Assembly (NCBI GenBank): GCA_034698045.1
Contig: JAQGAU010000574.1
Span: forward strand, 1-26,122
Length of the DNA: 26,122 nucleotides
Direction: 5' to 3'
Origin: Paramacrobiotus richtersi
Lineage: Eukaryota; Tardigrada; Eutardigrada; Parachela; Macrobiotidae
Part shown: positions 9,129 to 18,600 of the stretch, in pieces
Numbering within the stretch: position 1 is the stretch's first letter
Layout of the letters: the number at the start of each line of letters is the position of its first letter
Notes under the pieces: generated by a model
What the model was told of the DNA's origin: nothing
The model's database searches: none
The model's input: only the letters and a program-made list of their open reading frames with translations
Made by a program: the position numbers and the translations under genes

Positions 9129-9208
9129 CGGTAAATGTATTCGATAGTGGTGAACTGGGACATCGCTGGCCGTTGGTATTCCCTTATGGCTGCGTACTGC
9201 GGATGAAA
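9129..9208 (-). pseudogene. SEC23 exon 3 remnant (unit D)
   Basis: The best-preserved coding frame among the exon-3 copies: on - it reads HPQYAAIREYQRP, then MSQFTTIEY, with the two residues EL missing by an in-frame deletion. The donor side is one base short (ATTTACCGG). The acceptor AG is lost (GTGC on + where CTGC is expected). Confidence 0.88.
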
Positions 9209-9559
9209 GTGCGCCACGAAAAAATTGTCAAGTCTAAGCGTCACACTGCCAAATATTCAATACAAAAAAAGATAAGTACATTTTATACATTTTTCTTTCT
9301 TGAAATTCATTTGAAACTAACTGCCGCTTGCTATTTCTGGTTAACTGCGCCACTTCGCTACGATTTACCTGCACGCACGTACATATTGCTTAATTATGAT
9401 GAATTTACGGTCTTATTTATGGGTACAGGTATGTCTTTTCTAGAGATGTATCTTATTCAAAAATACTGTAGGCTGGCAACTTTCCGAACAATTTGAACGG
9501 AAAACGAATAACAACCAGTCGGCGATAAAATCGGTCGCTTTACAGCCATACGTTCTTAC

Positions 9560-9614
9560 CGCATTTCTCGGGCCGCACAAACAAAAAATCCGCACTTTTG
9601 CTCGACAACCGACC
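9560..9614 (-). pseudogene. SEC23 exon 2 remnant (unit D)
   Basis: Matches exon 2 (25757-25814): TTCTTACCGCATTTCTCGGG, then GCCGCACAAACA and CTCGACAACC. The donor GTAAGA is intact on -. The acceptor side is decayed. Confidence 0.8.
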
Positions 9615-9739
9615 TACGTCCACAAAGATACGCACGAAGACTGTAGCCTAGGGTCATGCGCGCGTTAGAGGTAAAACGAGCTTTGACCGTACGAACGACA
9701 GCTCAGTACGTAATGAAAGGATCCACCTTGTAAGTACGT

Positions 9740-10090
9740 ACTGCATACCACATAATAACTTAGAAAAAGAGACGACATAAACGTAATTATTATCACCAAC
9801 CCTTTATTCCAGCAGTACAGATGCGGTACACATGTGTTTTTTTAATCTTCGGTCAAGGAGGGTGGTCAGTGGTCAGCAATGCTGAAACCATAGCATATTC
9901 GCGGCTGTTGTCCTCTGTATATACCAACGGCCCCTTTGCTTGGTAATCCATTCTTTTTATTCATTTTATAAATGGTAAAACATGTTCTGATATCGAGGCG
10001 ATGTGATAATAACCAGAATTTGTTACTAAACGGCAGCGAGATGGTCATTAACAAAACCATTCTCATACCATTTCAGTCTGAGCAGTTGAA
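9740..10090 (-). repeat. Unit-junction segment 'U', long copy
   Basis: Matches 3470-3810 along most of its length (GTAATTATTATCACCAACCC; CAGTACAGATGCGGTACACA) and 19330-19400 (CGATGTGATAATAACCAGAA). The - strand carries AATAAA at the TTTATT on + near 9802. It is followed to the right by AT-rich sequence and then an exon-12 remnant. Confidence 0.6.
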
Positions 10091-10320
10091 TATCAAACAG
10101 ATCTCATAATATACTATTCTAAGAGCTAAATAAAATTGAAAGTTTATATGTAACAAATCAGTCAAAAAGCCAATTACTTATGCAAAAACTGCTAATAAGT
10201 AAGTGAGAATCATGCAGGTAGCATGCAATGTGAACCTAAATGATATGTCGATAGTTTTACACTAACTAATTAGGCACTCGAAAATGCTAAAAAAACATAG
10301 ATTAGTAGCTAATTATACAA

Positions 10321-10460
10321 GATGTATCAGTTTTAGAAAGGCCATGAAAAAGATTTACGTGGAACGGCGTATATACAGATGGGATTGCAAACCACATGTG
10401 ACATGTTGTCCTACAATTCGAATCAATGCAATATCCAGCCATCTTTAATTTATACATCGG
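10321..10460 (-). pseudogene. SEC23 exon 12 and flanking intron 12 remnant
   Basis: The intron part starts GATGTATCAGTTTTAGAAA (compare 20935-20950). The exon part from 10415, AATTCGAATCAATGCAATAT then CCAGCCATC, matches the LIRI end of exon 12 (21006 onward). A deletion then joins it directly to exon 11. Confidence 0.8.
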
Positions 10461-10510
10461 GAGAATTGGATGAAGAACTGACCATGCACCTTGCGGTGCG
10501 GCTGCATTAT
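10460..10510 (-). pseudogene. SEC23 exon 11 remnant (unit C)
   Basis: GAATTGGATGAAGAACTGAC and CCTTGCGGTGCGGCTGCATT match the 5' half of exon 11, with the TTTGCAG acceptor on - preserved. The 3' half is deleted at the fusion to exon 12. Confidence 0.85.
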
Positions 10511-10545
10511 TCTGCAAAGGAAAAGGCTCAAGATATCATAAAGAA

Positions 10546-11123
10546 CAGGGTACCACTAAAGGCACCCCCTTTGCACCCCGAATCACTATAGGCACCCCCT
10601 CTAAATTAAGACTAATTACAACATGCATCGCTGTTGTAATACTTAACTTATTGTCGTCCTGAAATCGTGGCATTTGTTAAGATCCACAGCTAAGCGTATT
10701 CCCATAATACTGTTATTAGATGATACCGGCTGCAATTCCAGATCGTCCTGATCATCTCCTGTCGTAAGCGATTCTAAACGAGCGAATATATATGCAAACT
10801 TCGAAGAGTTCGAGGTCAACTCAAAGCGCTTCCAGAAAGAGACTAACCAGACATTTATTGCATACTTGCCGAAATGGCATCCAGATTCAATTACACTCAC
10901 ACACAGCCGCAAAAATAAATCTCCAGCTAGAATCAGTGTTGCCGCTATCGTAATTGTGCGGAACGATTTCCACATCTACAGTAGGTGCACAACGTAATTG
11001 TTGATATTACATAGCGCAACAACTTTAATTAATTAATTCAAAAGGGGTGCCTATAGCAAACGTGGTGCGAAAAGGGATGCCTATAGTAAACGGTGGTGAA
11101 AGGGGGTGCCTATAGCGATTTCC
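10546..11123. mobile_element. Inverted-repeat DNA transposon with subterminal repeats, 578 bp
   Basis: Each end carries copies of CTATAGGCACCCCCTTT in opposite orientation, spaced about 30 bp: forward at 10556-10572 and 10586-10602, reverse at 11041-11056, 11070-11086 and 11098-11115. Outermost bases are CAGGG on the left and GATTTCC on the right. The 7-mer TAAAGAA flanks both sides (10539-10545 and 11124-11130), as expected for a target-site duplication. It interrupts an intron-10 copy whose empty counterparts can be seen near 5185 and 8935. A 7-8 bp duplication and a CAGGG end recall hAT elements, but the superfamily is uncertain. It encodes no transposase that I can recognise. Confidence 0.82.
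10643..10975 (-). CDS. Unknown 110-codon frame inside the transposable element
   Basis: ATG at 10975 to TAA at 10643-10645. The N-terminus (TITIAATLILAGDLFLRLCV) is hydrophobic enough to be a signal anchor or membrane segment; the rest is mixed, with an acidic stretch GDDQDDLEL. Composition is coding-like. It resembles no transposase motif I know. It may be captured host sequence, a remnant, or chance. Confidence 0.3.
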   Translation of the reverse strand: MWKSFRTITIAATLILAGDLFLRLCVSVIESGCHFGKYAINVWLVSFWKRFELTSNSSKFAYIFARLESLTTGDDQDDLELQPVSSNNSIMGIRLAVDLNKCHDFRTTIS

Positions 11124-11432
11124 TAAAGAATATCAAAGCACAGGATTCTGAAACCCGATCATCTTTACTTGAAAAGCTGTTTAATGGCAGTCATCGGCGG
11201 TGAAGTAACAAGTATACCACGAAGATATCGTAGCATGGTGGCTGACACTCCTTCGGTAAAATGCAGTTCGTTGTTGGTATATATACGAAGTAACATACGA
11301 ATGCAACAACGAAATTTAACACACAACGTTTTTTTTTGTTTTAAGCGTTGAGTGCGAAGGAATTCCTAATAAACAGGTTTTTACATTGAAATTCCAAAAA
11401 AATTATGCAAGTAACGTTTGCTATAACTGGAT

Positions 11433-11535
11433 CTGTCCACTGTGATCCCGATTAAACAGCACTTCGACACTCTGCTTGAAAAACTGCCGATTTGAAGTTA
11501 TCACCCAACAGCATATTCCAGATGCGATGATCACT
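11433..11535 (-). pseudogene. SEC23 exon 9 remnant (unit C)
   Basis: ATTAAACAGCACTTCGACAC then GATTTGAAGTTATCACCCAA match exon 9 (22225-22348), encoding LLGDNFKSALFSQSIQVLFN. The 3' third (HFFMAFNANIEVK) and its donor are gone, and about 10 bases are inserted near the acceptor side. Confidence 0.85.
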
Positions 11536-11556
11536 GCGAAATGGGACAACCAGTCA

Positions 11557-12570
<1,014 letters not shown>

Positions 12571-12845
12571 GAGGAAGCGCAAACCGACTTTGGAAGTAAT
12601 TGAAGTTGAAATTGAAAACTGATGGCGAAAAGACGACAAATTTACAATCTCAATACGAGGGATTGGGGAAACGTGATTGAGAAAAACGCTGTTTTTCTCA
12701 ATTGCTTTGAAGTTGAAAAGTTGGCTGATTGAGAATTCGTCAAGGCGTGGTTTCTGCTAGCCAATCGCAGGTGGTTGCACTCGTACAACACCGGAAACTT
12801 TTCAATTTTAATCACGTTGAGTTTTCAATCACTATGCGCTTCCTC
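12571..12845. mobile_element. MITE-like element, about 275 bp, with internal perfect hairpin
   Basis: Terminal 11-mers GAGGAAGCGCA (12571-12581) and TGCGCTTCCTC (12835-12845) are inverted repeats. ATTGAAAACT (12611-12620) pairs with AGTTTTCAAT (12820-12829). A perfect 12-bp stem with a 3-base loop lies inside (12676-12702, ATTGAGAAAAAC/GCT). Comparing the two intron-7 copies shows that the 13440-13490 copy reads straight across the site (GAAACTGGAAACACGAAGTC), so this block is an insertion. The target-site duplication is unclear; CTAA lies near both ends. Confidence 0.65.
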
Positions 12846-12869
12846 CCCTAAAAGTCCTGCAACAGTGAA

Positions 12870-13460
12870 ATGAACAGATGTACAGAAAGCGTAGAACAGT
12901 GGCACAGCTTGGCGCAGTCTGTCTTCGCACCCCTAACTGTTAATGTAAATCCTTATGTAATTATGAAGTTTATTAAAAAGCAAACACTTTTTATTAAACG
13001 CTGCGTTGCCCAATGTGGCAGGCGAAAGCTGCATCGCATGATTTCCTTACACTTAGACCCATTGAACATGTGAAACAAGGGATAATATGGATATAACTAG
13101 CTTAATTGCAGAAAATAAACATAATTGTTAACACGAAAACCACGCCTGTTACATTCCCTATTCTCAGGAAATAAAGGCGCTGAACTTTTCTGAATGCAGA
13201 ACCATACAAAACACCAGTTGTCTATTAAGATCCATGTCTATTAAGCAGGGCCAAAATCGTTAGAACAAGTTGATTAGCTTAGTTTTCCGACACGTGTGGT
13301 TTTCATATGTGTAGCTGGAAGTGTTTTCTGTGCACGGTGCGAATCAGTAAATCACGACGCAGTATACTGCTTCAGACTTTTAAGGTCCAATATGATTTAC
13401 GGAAGCGAAAACGATTTGCGCACACAACATCCGACTTTTCCGTAATTTCTTGAGAAACTG
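12870..13460 (-). pseudogene. SEC23 intron 7 copy, second of a tandem pair
   Basis: CAGATGTACAGAAAGCGTAG at 12877 repeats the start of the copy at 11720. GAAAACGATTTGCGCACACA at 13406 repeats 12507. It carries the empty site matching the MITE-like insertion at 12571. Confidence 0.7.
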
Positions 13461-13578
13461 GAAACACGAAGTCCTGCACCAGAAAAGTCTCTTTTTCATC
13501 AGTTGTTTTAAACCTGCATGAAAATGCACATACGTAGGTATACTCATGTGACATAAGTGTTTTGATTTTAAAGTGTAC

Positions 13579-13680
13579 CGGAATAGACGCTGTTGGGAAA
13601 CACCCGGCTGTGCCGGTGCCGGCATGTCCTAGGGTGCAAACTGTGGATTGCCAGCAAATTAATTATCTAATCCGCCAGAA
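13579..13680 (-). pseudogene. SEC23 exon 6 remnant (unit B)
   Basis: On - it reads PAPAQPGVSQQ, matching PAPTQPGVPQQ of exon 6 (24351-24454), and CTGTGGATTGCCAGCAAATT on + matches the FAGNPQ region. The donor is GTACAC. Frame is lost on both sides. Confidence 0.8.
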
Positions 13681-13986
13681 ATGATGAAAATGTTCCTTAT
13701 TAACTGCCCTTCTAAACCTTCTAAACCTGCTGGTAATCAGGTATAAATACAGAAGAATGCAGGGGAAAAAATATGTGATCTTTACAGCCTCGATAATAAT
13801 GGTTTACACACAACGATCGACGAGTATTACTAGCCCTTGCACTACGTTTATACTATACTGCCATTAAAAATTTACCGCGTGTTGATATATCAAAAGCTCT
13901 TCAACGCAGTCGTGCCTTTGGCAAACATGTCAACATATTCCGCATAATAACCATCTGTCAATATCGCCCGCCAGTGGCCAGCGCTC

Positions 13987-14151
13987 CTGCAGTTGTTTGG
14001 ATGTCTTTTGCTTAATTATTGCCACGACAAACGAAACTACGCCGGATAAATACGGCACCTGATTCACGGACGGGTACAATATTTTTGTTAAACGTAGCTA
14101 ATCCAACAAAGCATTTCTGGGCAAACCTGACAGTCTAACCTTCCGCAATTC
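13987..14151 (-). pseudogene. SEC23 exon 5 remnant (unit B)
   Basis: Nearly the whole of exon 5: CTGCAGTTGTTTGGATGTC at the donor side, ATCCAACAAAGCATTTCTGG in the middle and CGCAATTCCTAATGC at the acceptor side. Indels break the frame. Confidence 0.85.
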
Positions 14152-14240
14152 CTAATGCAAATAATTTGTGAATAAATTGTAAATAAATACGTAACAACGA
14201 AATAATAAACCGCACAGAAACACATAGCTGAAGTGTGTAA

Positions 14241-14288
14241 AAGCTGGAGAAAGAACTGACCACCTTGCGGCGGTACGGCTGCATTGTG
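14241..14288 (-). pseudogene. SEC23 exon 11 remnant (unit B)
   Basis: On - it reads HNAAVPPQGGQFF, with one extra codon compared with exon 11 of the intact gene, and the TTTGCAG acceptor is kept. The 3' half of the exon is replaced by the sequence leading to exon 5. Confidence 0.85.
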
Positions 14289-14589
14289 CTGCAAAGTAAA
14301 AACAGGCATCCTGTGCCAGAAAGAACATATTTAATAATGGCAATCATCGGCGCTGATATAAACGTAAACATAGAAAAATATCATGACGATATATCGTAGC
14401 GTAGTGGCTGATAGTGCGGGTTCACATCTGCAGTCTGCAGCTTGCATATGCGCCGTAGCATAACAATCCACATTGAATGGAATTTAGCATATACATAGTT
14501 TTTTTTCAATGCACAACGCAAAACAAACTACAAAAGTTCCCAGTCATAAAATTTATACGAAAGTACTTAACATTCGCTATATAATTTCG

Positions 14590-14667
14590 AGTCTGATCCA
14601 TGGCACAAGAGTAAATGTCAGTGCAGTGGAAGTTGGTGGCTGCTCGTCCCGCCAACAAATTGTAAAA
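14590..14667 (-). pseudogene. SEC23 exon 8 remnant (unit B)
   Basis: On - it reads [14 protein letters not shown], then DIYSCAMDQT, matching the first 25 residues of exon 8. The acceptor AG is lost (GTGC on + where CTGC is expected). The 3' part and donor are missing. Confidence 0.85.
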
Positions 14668-15080
14668 GTGCAAAAAAACAAGCAGGAAACAAGCGGTGTT
14701 TACAAGTTTTGTCGGAATTGCTAATGTAAGCGACCACGTGCGAATTACATGTAGAAAACGAAATATTTTTGTTAACAAGCGGCTTTTGCTAATCGCGGCT
14801 GGCAAAAACCGTCTTCACATAATTTCATAACACTTCATCAATCAACCAGTTCATTGAAACTTGCGAAATAATATTTTGCATACACAAAATATGACACATT
14901 CGCAATGACCACAGCTTTAAAATTAGCCGTTGAAAAAGTTGCTTTGTTGCTTTGCATTGTTGCTTCCGGTAGCCGAAAGGCCAGTGCATACAGATGCGAA
15001 AACGATTTGGATATAGATTAAACATGAAACTCGGAAGTGTCGAAACTTGAAAAATACGGTTAGATTTCTCGTGTGCATAC

Positions 15081-15168
15081 CGGTCAAGTGTATTCGATAG
15101 CGGTGAACTGGGATATCAGCTCAGCTGCTCGCGCTGGTGCCAATTTATGGCTGCATACTGTGAAGGAA
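15081..15168 (-). pseudogene. SEC23 exon 3 remnant (unit B)
   Basis: Full-length match to exon 3 with donor GTATGC retained. It keeps the AEL codons that the copies at 4429, 6866 and 9129 have lost. A one-base deletion near the 5' end and an in-frame TGA just before the donor inactivate it. Confidence 0.88.
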
Positions 15169-15439
15169 ATTATAGAATAAAAATATGCAAAACAAGTGAC
15201 GTACAAGACTTCCAGAAATTCCATACAAAAGAAGGAAATCTGTTCACTTATATCATCGGAAATAGATGTTGATATCGCAATTTTGGACACAGAGAGTCAA
15301 GCGGTGCCATTTCTCTACGATTTCCCATCCACACGTCTTGATTTCTTCGCCTACCTCAAGCGTACGACAAATCGGCGACAAATCGCGGCTCCGATTACGC
15401 GCAATGACTTTTGAAAATGAAAAACGTAATAAACTAACG

Positions 15440-15509
15440 TCAGCGAGAAGCTGTCCGGTAGCTGGAAAGAGTTGGGATCGTTTTTGTTATACTGGCCAAA
15501 TTTATTACA
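15440..15509 (-). pseudogene. SEC23 exon 13 remnant, open frame
   Basis: On - it reads [19 protein letters not shown], compared with [19 protein letters not shown] in the intact gene (20588-20827), with the TTTTGCAG acceptor kept. Only the first 70 bases of the 240-bp exon are present. It is the only exon-13 copy found. Confidence 0.88.
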
Positions 15510-15569
15510 CTGCAAAACAACTATGCCTTGAAGTGGTTAATGAAAACTACATATTGGATATACTCGTAC

Positions 15570-15690
15570 ATACTTTGTGGATGTGTTGCGCGCAATCAGA
15601 CGAAAGTTTCGATTGTGCAACGTCGGTTGAATCGAATTGTAAGAGGACGTTCCTCTAGTTTTCTCACATGCCGTACCAGGTTAGCCTTAT
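15570..15690 (+). pseudogene. Inverted SEC23 exon 12 remnant with exon-intron junction
   Basis: Unlike every other remnant, this one lies on the + strand. GCGCGCAATCAGACGAAAGT and ATCGAATTGTAAGAGGACG match the - strand of exon 12 and its donor (intact gene, 21065 down to 20985), and the following intron bases TGCCGTACCAGGTTAGCC also match. Small indels are present. It directly follows the exon-13 remnant in the opposite orientation, so a local inversion or inverted insertion occurred. Confidence 0.8.
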
Positions 15691-15699
15691 TCGGCACTT

Positions 15700-16240
15700 T
15701 CTTGAACGGACGCATCTTGCTACGAATGTATTTCTTTAAAACCATTTCTACAATTCACACTCCAAGCACAAGCATGTCTGTCGCCTGCCATGTGATCATG
15801 AACGTTAACTTGATGAAATGGTTTGAGAAATGCTTTTCCCCTGAAATGGTTTTCGCTTCACAGTATTGCGCTCCTTAGTTATATTAACGATAGCTCGTTA
15901 ATTTACGCGGAAGTTTGTATACAGTTTGCATTTCTAAACATATGAACCCAGTACTACTGGAATTAATTTAACGAGTTTTTACATTAGTTTGGTGGCAGCC
16001 CGTTTTTATTTATCAAGCGGCGTTTGGATAGTGCTCACGATGTATCGTAGAACAGTGGCTCCCAATTTGAAACATTCATACCCTCCATCACGTAGAGCAT
16101 TACTTTGATAAAAATTAATTTAGCGAAAAAAATTTTTCTTCTGTTTTCCAGCATTACAGTACATACAACAAAGTACCGGTAAACAGCGTTGTACATCCGA
16201 ATTTTTCGAGTAATTGATTTTGAATCGAAATTCACCACAA
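15700..16240. other. Spacer between units B and A
   Basis: About 540 bp of AT-rich sequence with no SEC23 exon that I recognise. The right edge (after about 16190) grades into intron-10-like sequence (GAAATTCACCACAAAACTGA). The small open frames here have no recognisable motifs. Confidence 0.45.
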
Positions 16241-16306
16241 AACTGAATCTGCTCACAGCATGCTGCTGTTCAGCCACCAAACCACTGTCTTCGCTGAATC
16301 TCTTAC

Positions 16307-16455
16307 CGCATTTGTGATGTCGAAAAAAAACTGAGTGTGGTGTTGGGCGTTCCGCCAGTTCCCAACAATATATCGTTCTCGGACACAACGTTACTCTTCA
16401 CTTGTAACGCTTTGCACGACCCGATGCACCCGGACACTTTCAACTTTTTGGAAAC
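16307..16455 (-). pseudogene. SEC23 exon 10 remnant (unit A)
   Basis: Matches exon 10 (21858-22031) over both ends, with donor GTAAGA and acceptor CAG kept. About 25 bases are missing in the middle (the EWKCCSI region) and a frameshift separates the two parts. Confidence 0.88.
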
Positions 16456-16575
16456 CTGAATGGATGCAAAAGAGACAAATCAAAAAACCAGAAATAGTCA
16501 AACCATATTTAAACAAATAAAGAAAGCTTTAAGTATAAATTTGTTGCCTGTGTCAACTGTATATCTGATACTGAC

Positions 16576-16700
16576 CTTGACTTCCATGTTGGTGTTGAAA
16601 GCCATAAAGAAATGCCCACTGTGGTCCCCATTAAACAGCACCTGGATACTCTGGCTAAACAGTGCCGGTTTGAAGTTATTACCCCAATAGCGTATGGCCA
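16576..16700 (-). pseudogene. SEC23 exon 9 remnant (unit A)
   Basis: Near full length. On - it reads FKPALFSQSIQVLFNGDHSG, then HFFMAFNTNMEVK, with donor GTCAGT. A one-base insertion near the 5' end shifts the frame, and the acceptor AG has become GG. Confidence 0.9.
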
Positions 16701-16767
16701 CCGAGAAACTGGACAAAAACAGAAAAACAGTCAATTTCCTGACGGAACGAGTATGTGCAAAAAGAAA

Positions 16768-16830
16768 ACACAAGTAAATGTCAATGCAGTGGCAGCTGGT
16801 GGCTGCTCGTCCCGTCAGATCATTACAGCA
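16768..16830 (-). pseudogene. SEC23 exon 8 remnant (unit A)
   Basis: On - it reads GRAATSCHCIDIY after a TTGCAG acceptor, matching the first half of exon 8. A deletion removes the second half and donor, so the frame runs on through intron 8 into exon 9. Confidence 0.88.
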
Positions 16831-16887
16831 CTGCAATAACATAGCATGGTGCAGATAAAGCGTAGAGCAGTGCCAAAATATGTCCTT

Positions 16888-16955
16888 TCACCGTTTTCGT
16901 TAACCGTAACCTTTAACCGTAACCTTTCACCGCTTTCCTTTCACCGTAACCAATT
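16888..16955. repeat. Short degenerate tandem repeat (TTAACCGTAACC type)
   Basis: Four to five imperfect units of CTTTAACCGTAA / CTTTCACCGTAA inside an intron-7 copy, where the intact gene and other copies have a single CTGTTAATGTAA-like stretch. Probable slippage. It is not a telomeric repeat. Confidence 0.7.
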
Positions 16956-17755
16956 AACTGTGACTGGCATTAAGAAACGAATTCTTTTTTGTCAACGTGC
17001 GGTTTTTGCTAAGTTTCGCAGAAGAAACAGTCTTCGCACGATTTCATTGTGCATTGGCCATATTTTAATCGGCCATGAGTTTATCAAAACCCGCGGAATA
17101 AAGGATAATTCTCTGATTCAACAACATTCACCCTGTTCTAATGTACCAAGAAATACAGTACGAACCATTTTCGAAACGAAACTATATAAAACATTTATTA
17201 ATACTGCCTAATAAGTTAGCACTGCGGTAATAAATATGTGCCCAGCCCCGGTGCTGTGCAGTCGCCAATAACATGAGCCGTAGAACTGTGGCATAAACTG
17301 AAACAGCTGGGTGAAAGAAGTACAATGCATATGTACCATCCGTTCGAAGCCGCTCGCTAGTAATTAAGAGAACATTATTGTCTCTAGTCTGCATGGTCTT
17401 AGAAATTAATTTCAAATCTCTACCGTAAGTTTTTACGATAAACCCATATAATGAAATTTTGGTATTTCTGGAAGTCCCGGTGCCAGCTGTTCATCAGGCT
17501 TTCGGGCTCAAGTCCACAAACTCTTTCTGTTGTCCGCATAGTTCCCGGTCATTCCCAGAATTCGGCTGCCGTTCATCATTTATGACTTATCCACCTTTAC
17601 TTACGGATGAGACCATGCACGAAAACAACAGGTTTTTCGTTAATTTTTGGGGCCATCATCGAAACCCTTTATTACCGATATGTGGATCTTGCGGTTACTA
17701 CTTTAACGATTTCTTCGAAAATACACCGCTAAGATGAACTGATTTGACAACATAC

Positions 17756-17839
17756 CGGTTAGGCGGGCGGCTGCTGTGGAACTCGCGGGTCCAAGTTACA
17801 TTGTCGACTGCCAGCGAATTTACCCAGCTCTAGTGAATC
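17756..17839 (-). pseudogene. SEC23 exon 6 remnant (unit A)
   Basis: Matches exon 6 at both ends (CGGTTAGGCGG on + at the donor side; CTAGTGAATCCTGCAG at the acceptor side), with donor GTATG. The Pro/Gln-rich middle is about 20 bases shorter and the frame is lost. Exon 6 encodes a Pro/Gln-rich stretch even in the intact gene. Confidence 0.85.
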
Positions 17840-18235
17840 CTGCAGTGATAAAAATTAGCCTCATGTACTAAAAAGTATTATTCTCAAAAGCTGCTGCGTA
17901 ATCAAGTAAATATAGAAAAGGCAGAAAAAGATGGCTGCCAGTTTATAACCTTCGATAATGGCTTACAGAGATTAGAGGTGCAGACGAGATTGCTGGATGC
18001 AGTGGACTTGAGGCATAAGCTTATCAGCCATTACACTACGCCAATCGACATTTACTAGTGAGTGACTGGCTGATTGTGAGTTTGACCCACAGTTACTTCT
18101 ACTCTGTAGTGTTACAATTATAATTAACATTCGATCATTCTCCACGTACCGTGTCTACTTCAGCCGTACGTAACCGCATTCGTATGAAGGTTTTGATATT
18201 AAATATTATTGCAACTGCACATTATGTTTCGCCGC

Positions 18236-18259
18236 ATCTTGTTGTAATTACAACAAGAT
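18236..18259. repeat. Perfect 24-bp palindrome
   Basis: ATCTTGTTGTAA followed by its exact reverse complement. It lies in an intron-5 copy where the intact gene reads GCATCTTGTAGTAAGAAAAT, so the palindrome is specific to this copy. Confidence 0.9.
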
Positions 18260-18347
18260 AAGCGTTTTTGGAAAACGCAGGTATGTTTAGTACAAACCAT
18301 TTGTCAATATTGCCCAACGTGAGAGTCGGCGGTGTGTTGATTTGGAT

Positions 18348-18511
18348 GGAGTTGTTTGGATGTCATTTCTTTATTGCCGCGAAAAACAAAACTGCGCGGG
18401 ATAAATTCGGCGCCTAATTAATTGACGTGTAGTATGTACCATCCGGCCAAATGCAATCAATCCAATAAAAACATTTTGGGGAAAAACTGACAGGCACATT
18501 TCCAGCGATTC
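18348..18511 (-). pseudogene. SEC23 exon 5 remnant (unit A)
   Basis: Full-length match. On - it starts ESLEMCLSVFPQNVFIGLIA, then FGRMVH, after which a frameshift changes the rest. The acceptor AG is lost and the donor side (CTGCAG GTTGG in the intact gene) is altered. Confidence 0.9.
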
Positions 18512-18600
18512 CGATGCAGAAATAATCATATATGAAATAATCATATAATTTACTGACGATATCATCAGTAAATAGTTTTTCCTGCAAAATATCTACTTAC

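Larger units (their letters stand above)
8900..10090 (-). pseudogene. Decayed SEC23 unit D (intron 10, exons 3 and 2, U)
   Basis: The unit starts with intron-10-like sequence (GCCGGCGATGCCGTAAATAT near 9032; compare 5297-5340), jumps directly to intron 3 and exon 3, then intron 2, exon 2 and segment U. Exons 4-10 are deleted. Confidence 0.8.
12850..15510 (-). pseudogene. Decayed SEC23 unit B (intron 7, exons 6, 5, 11, 8, 3, 13)
   Basis: A scrambled unit. Left to right: a second intron-7 copy, exon 6, intron 5, exon 5, then exon 11, intron 10, exon 8, intron 7 fragment, exon 3, intron 2 and exon 13. Junctions exon 5/exon 11, exon 8/exon 3 and intron 2/exon 13 do not exist in the intact gene, so several deletions or junctions between units are merged here. 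Confidence 0.8.

Noticed and set aside
14088..14371. Three overlapping - frames of 63-78 codons with hydrophobic stretches
   Set aside because: They are read-through of the exon-11 and exon-5 remnants and adjoining intron in several frames, not a membrane protein gene.
16498..16842. 114-codon - frame that could pass for a small SEC23-like gene
   Set aside because: It is an exon 8 remnant running through a shortened intron 8 into a frameshifted exon 9. Acceptor loss and the missing second half of exon 8 show it is a pseudogene.
16888..16955. TTAACCGTAACC repeats considered as interstitial telomere sequence
   Set aside because: Units are degenerate, 10-12 bp and do not match known animal telomere repeats. 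The paralogous intron has a single unit, so local slippage explains it.
17459..17737. 92-codon + frame (MVFLEVPVPAVHQAFGLKST and onward)
   Set aside because: Its right half overlaps an intron-6 copy (compare 24170-24320) and the remainder has no motif. Probably chance.
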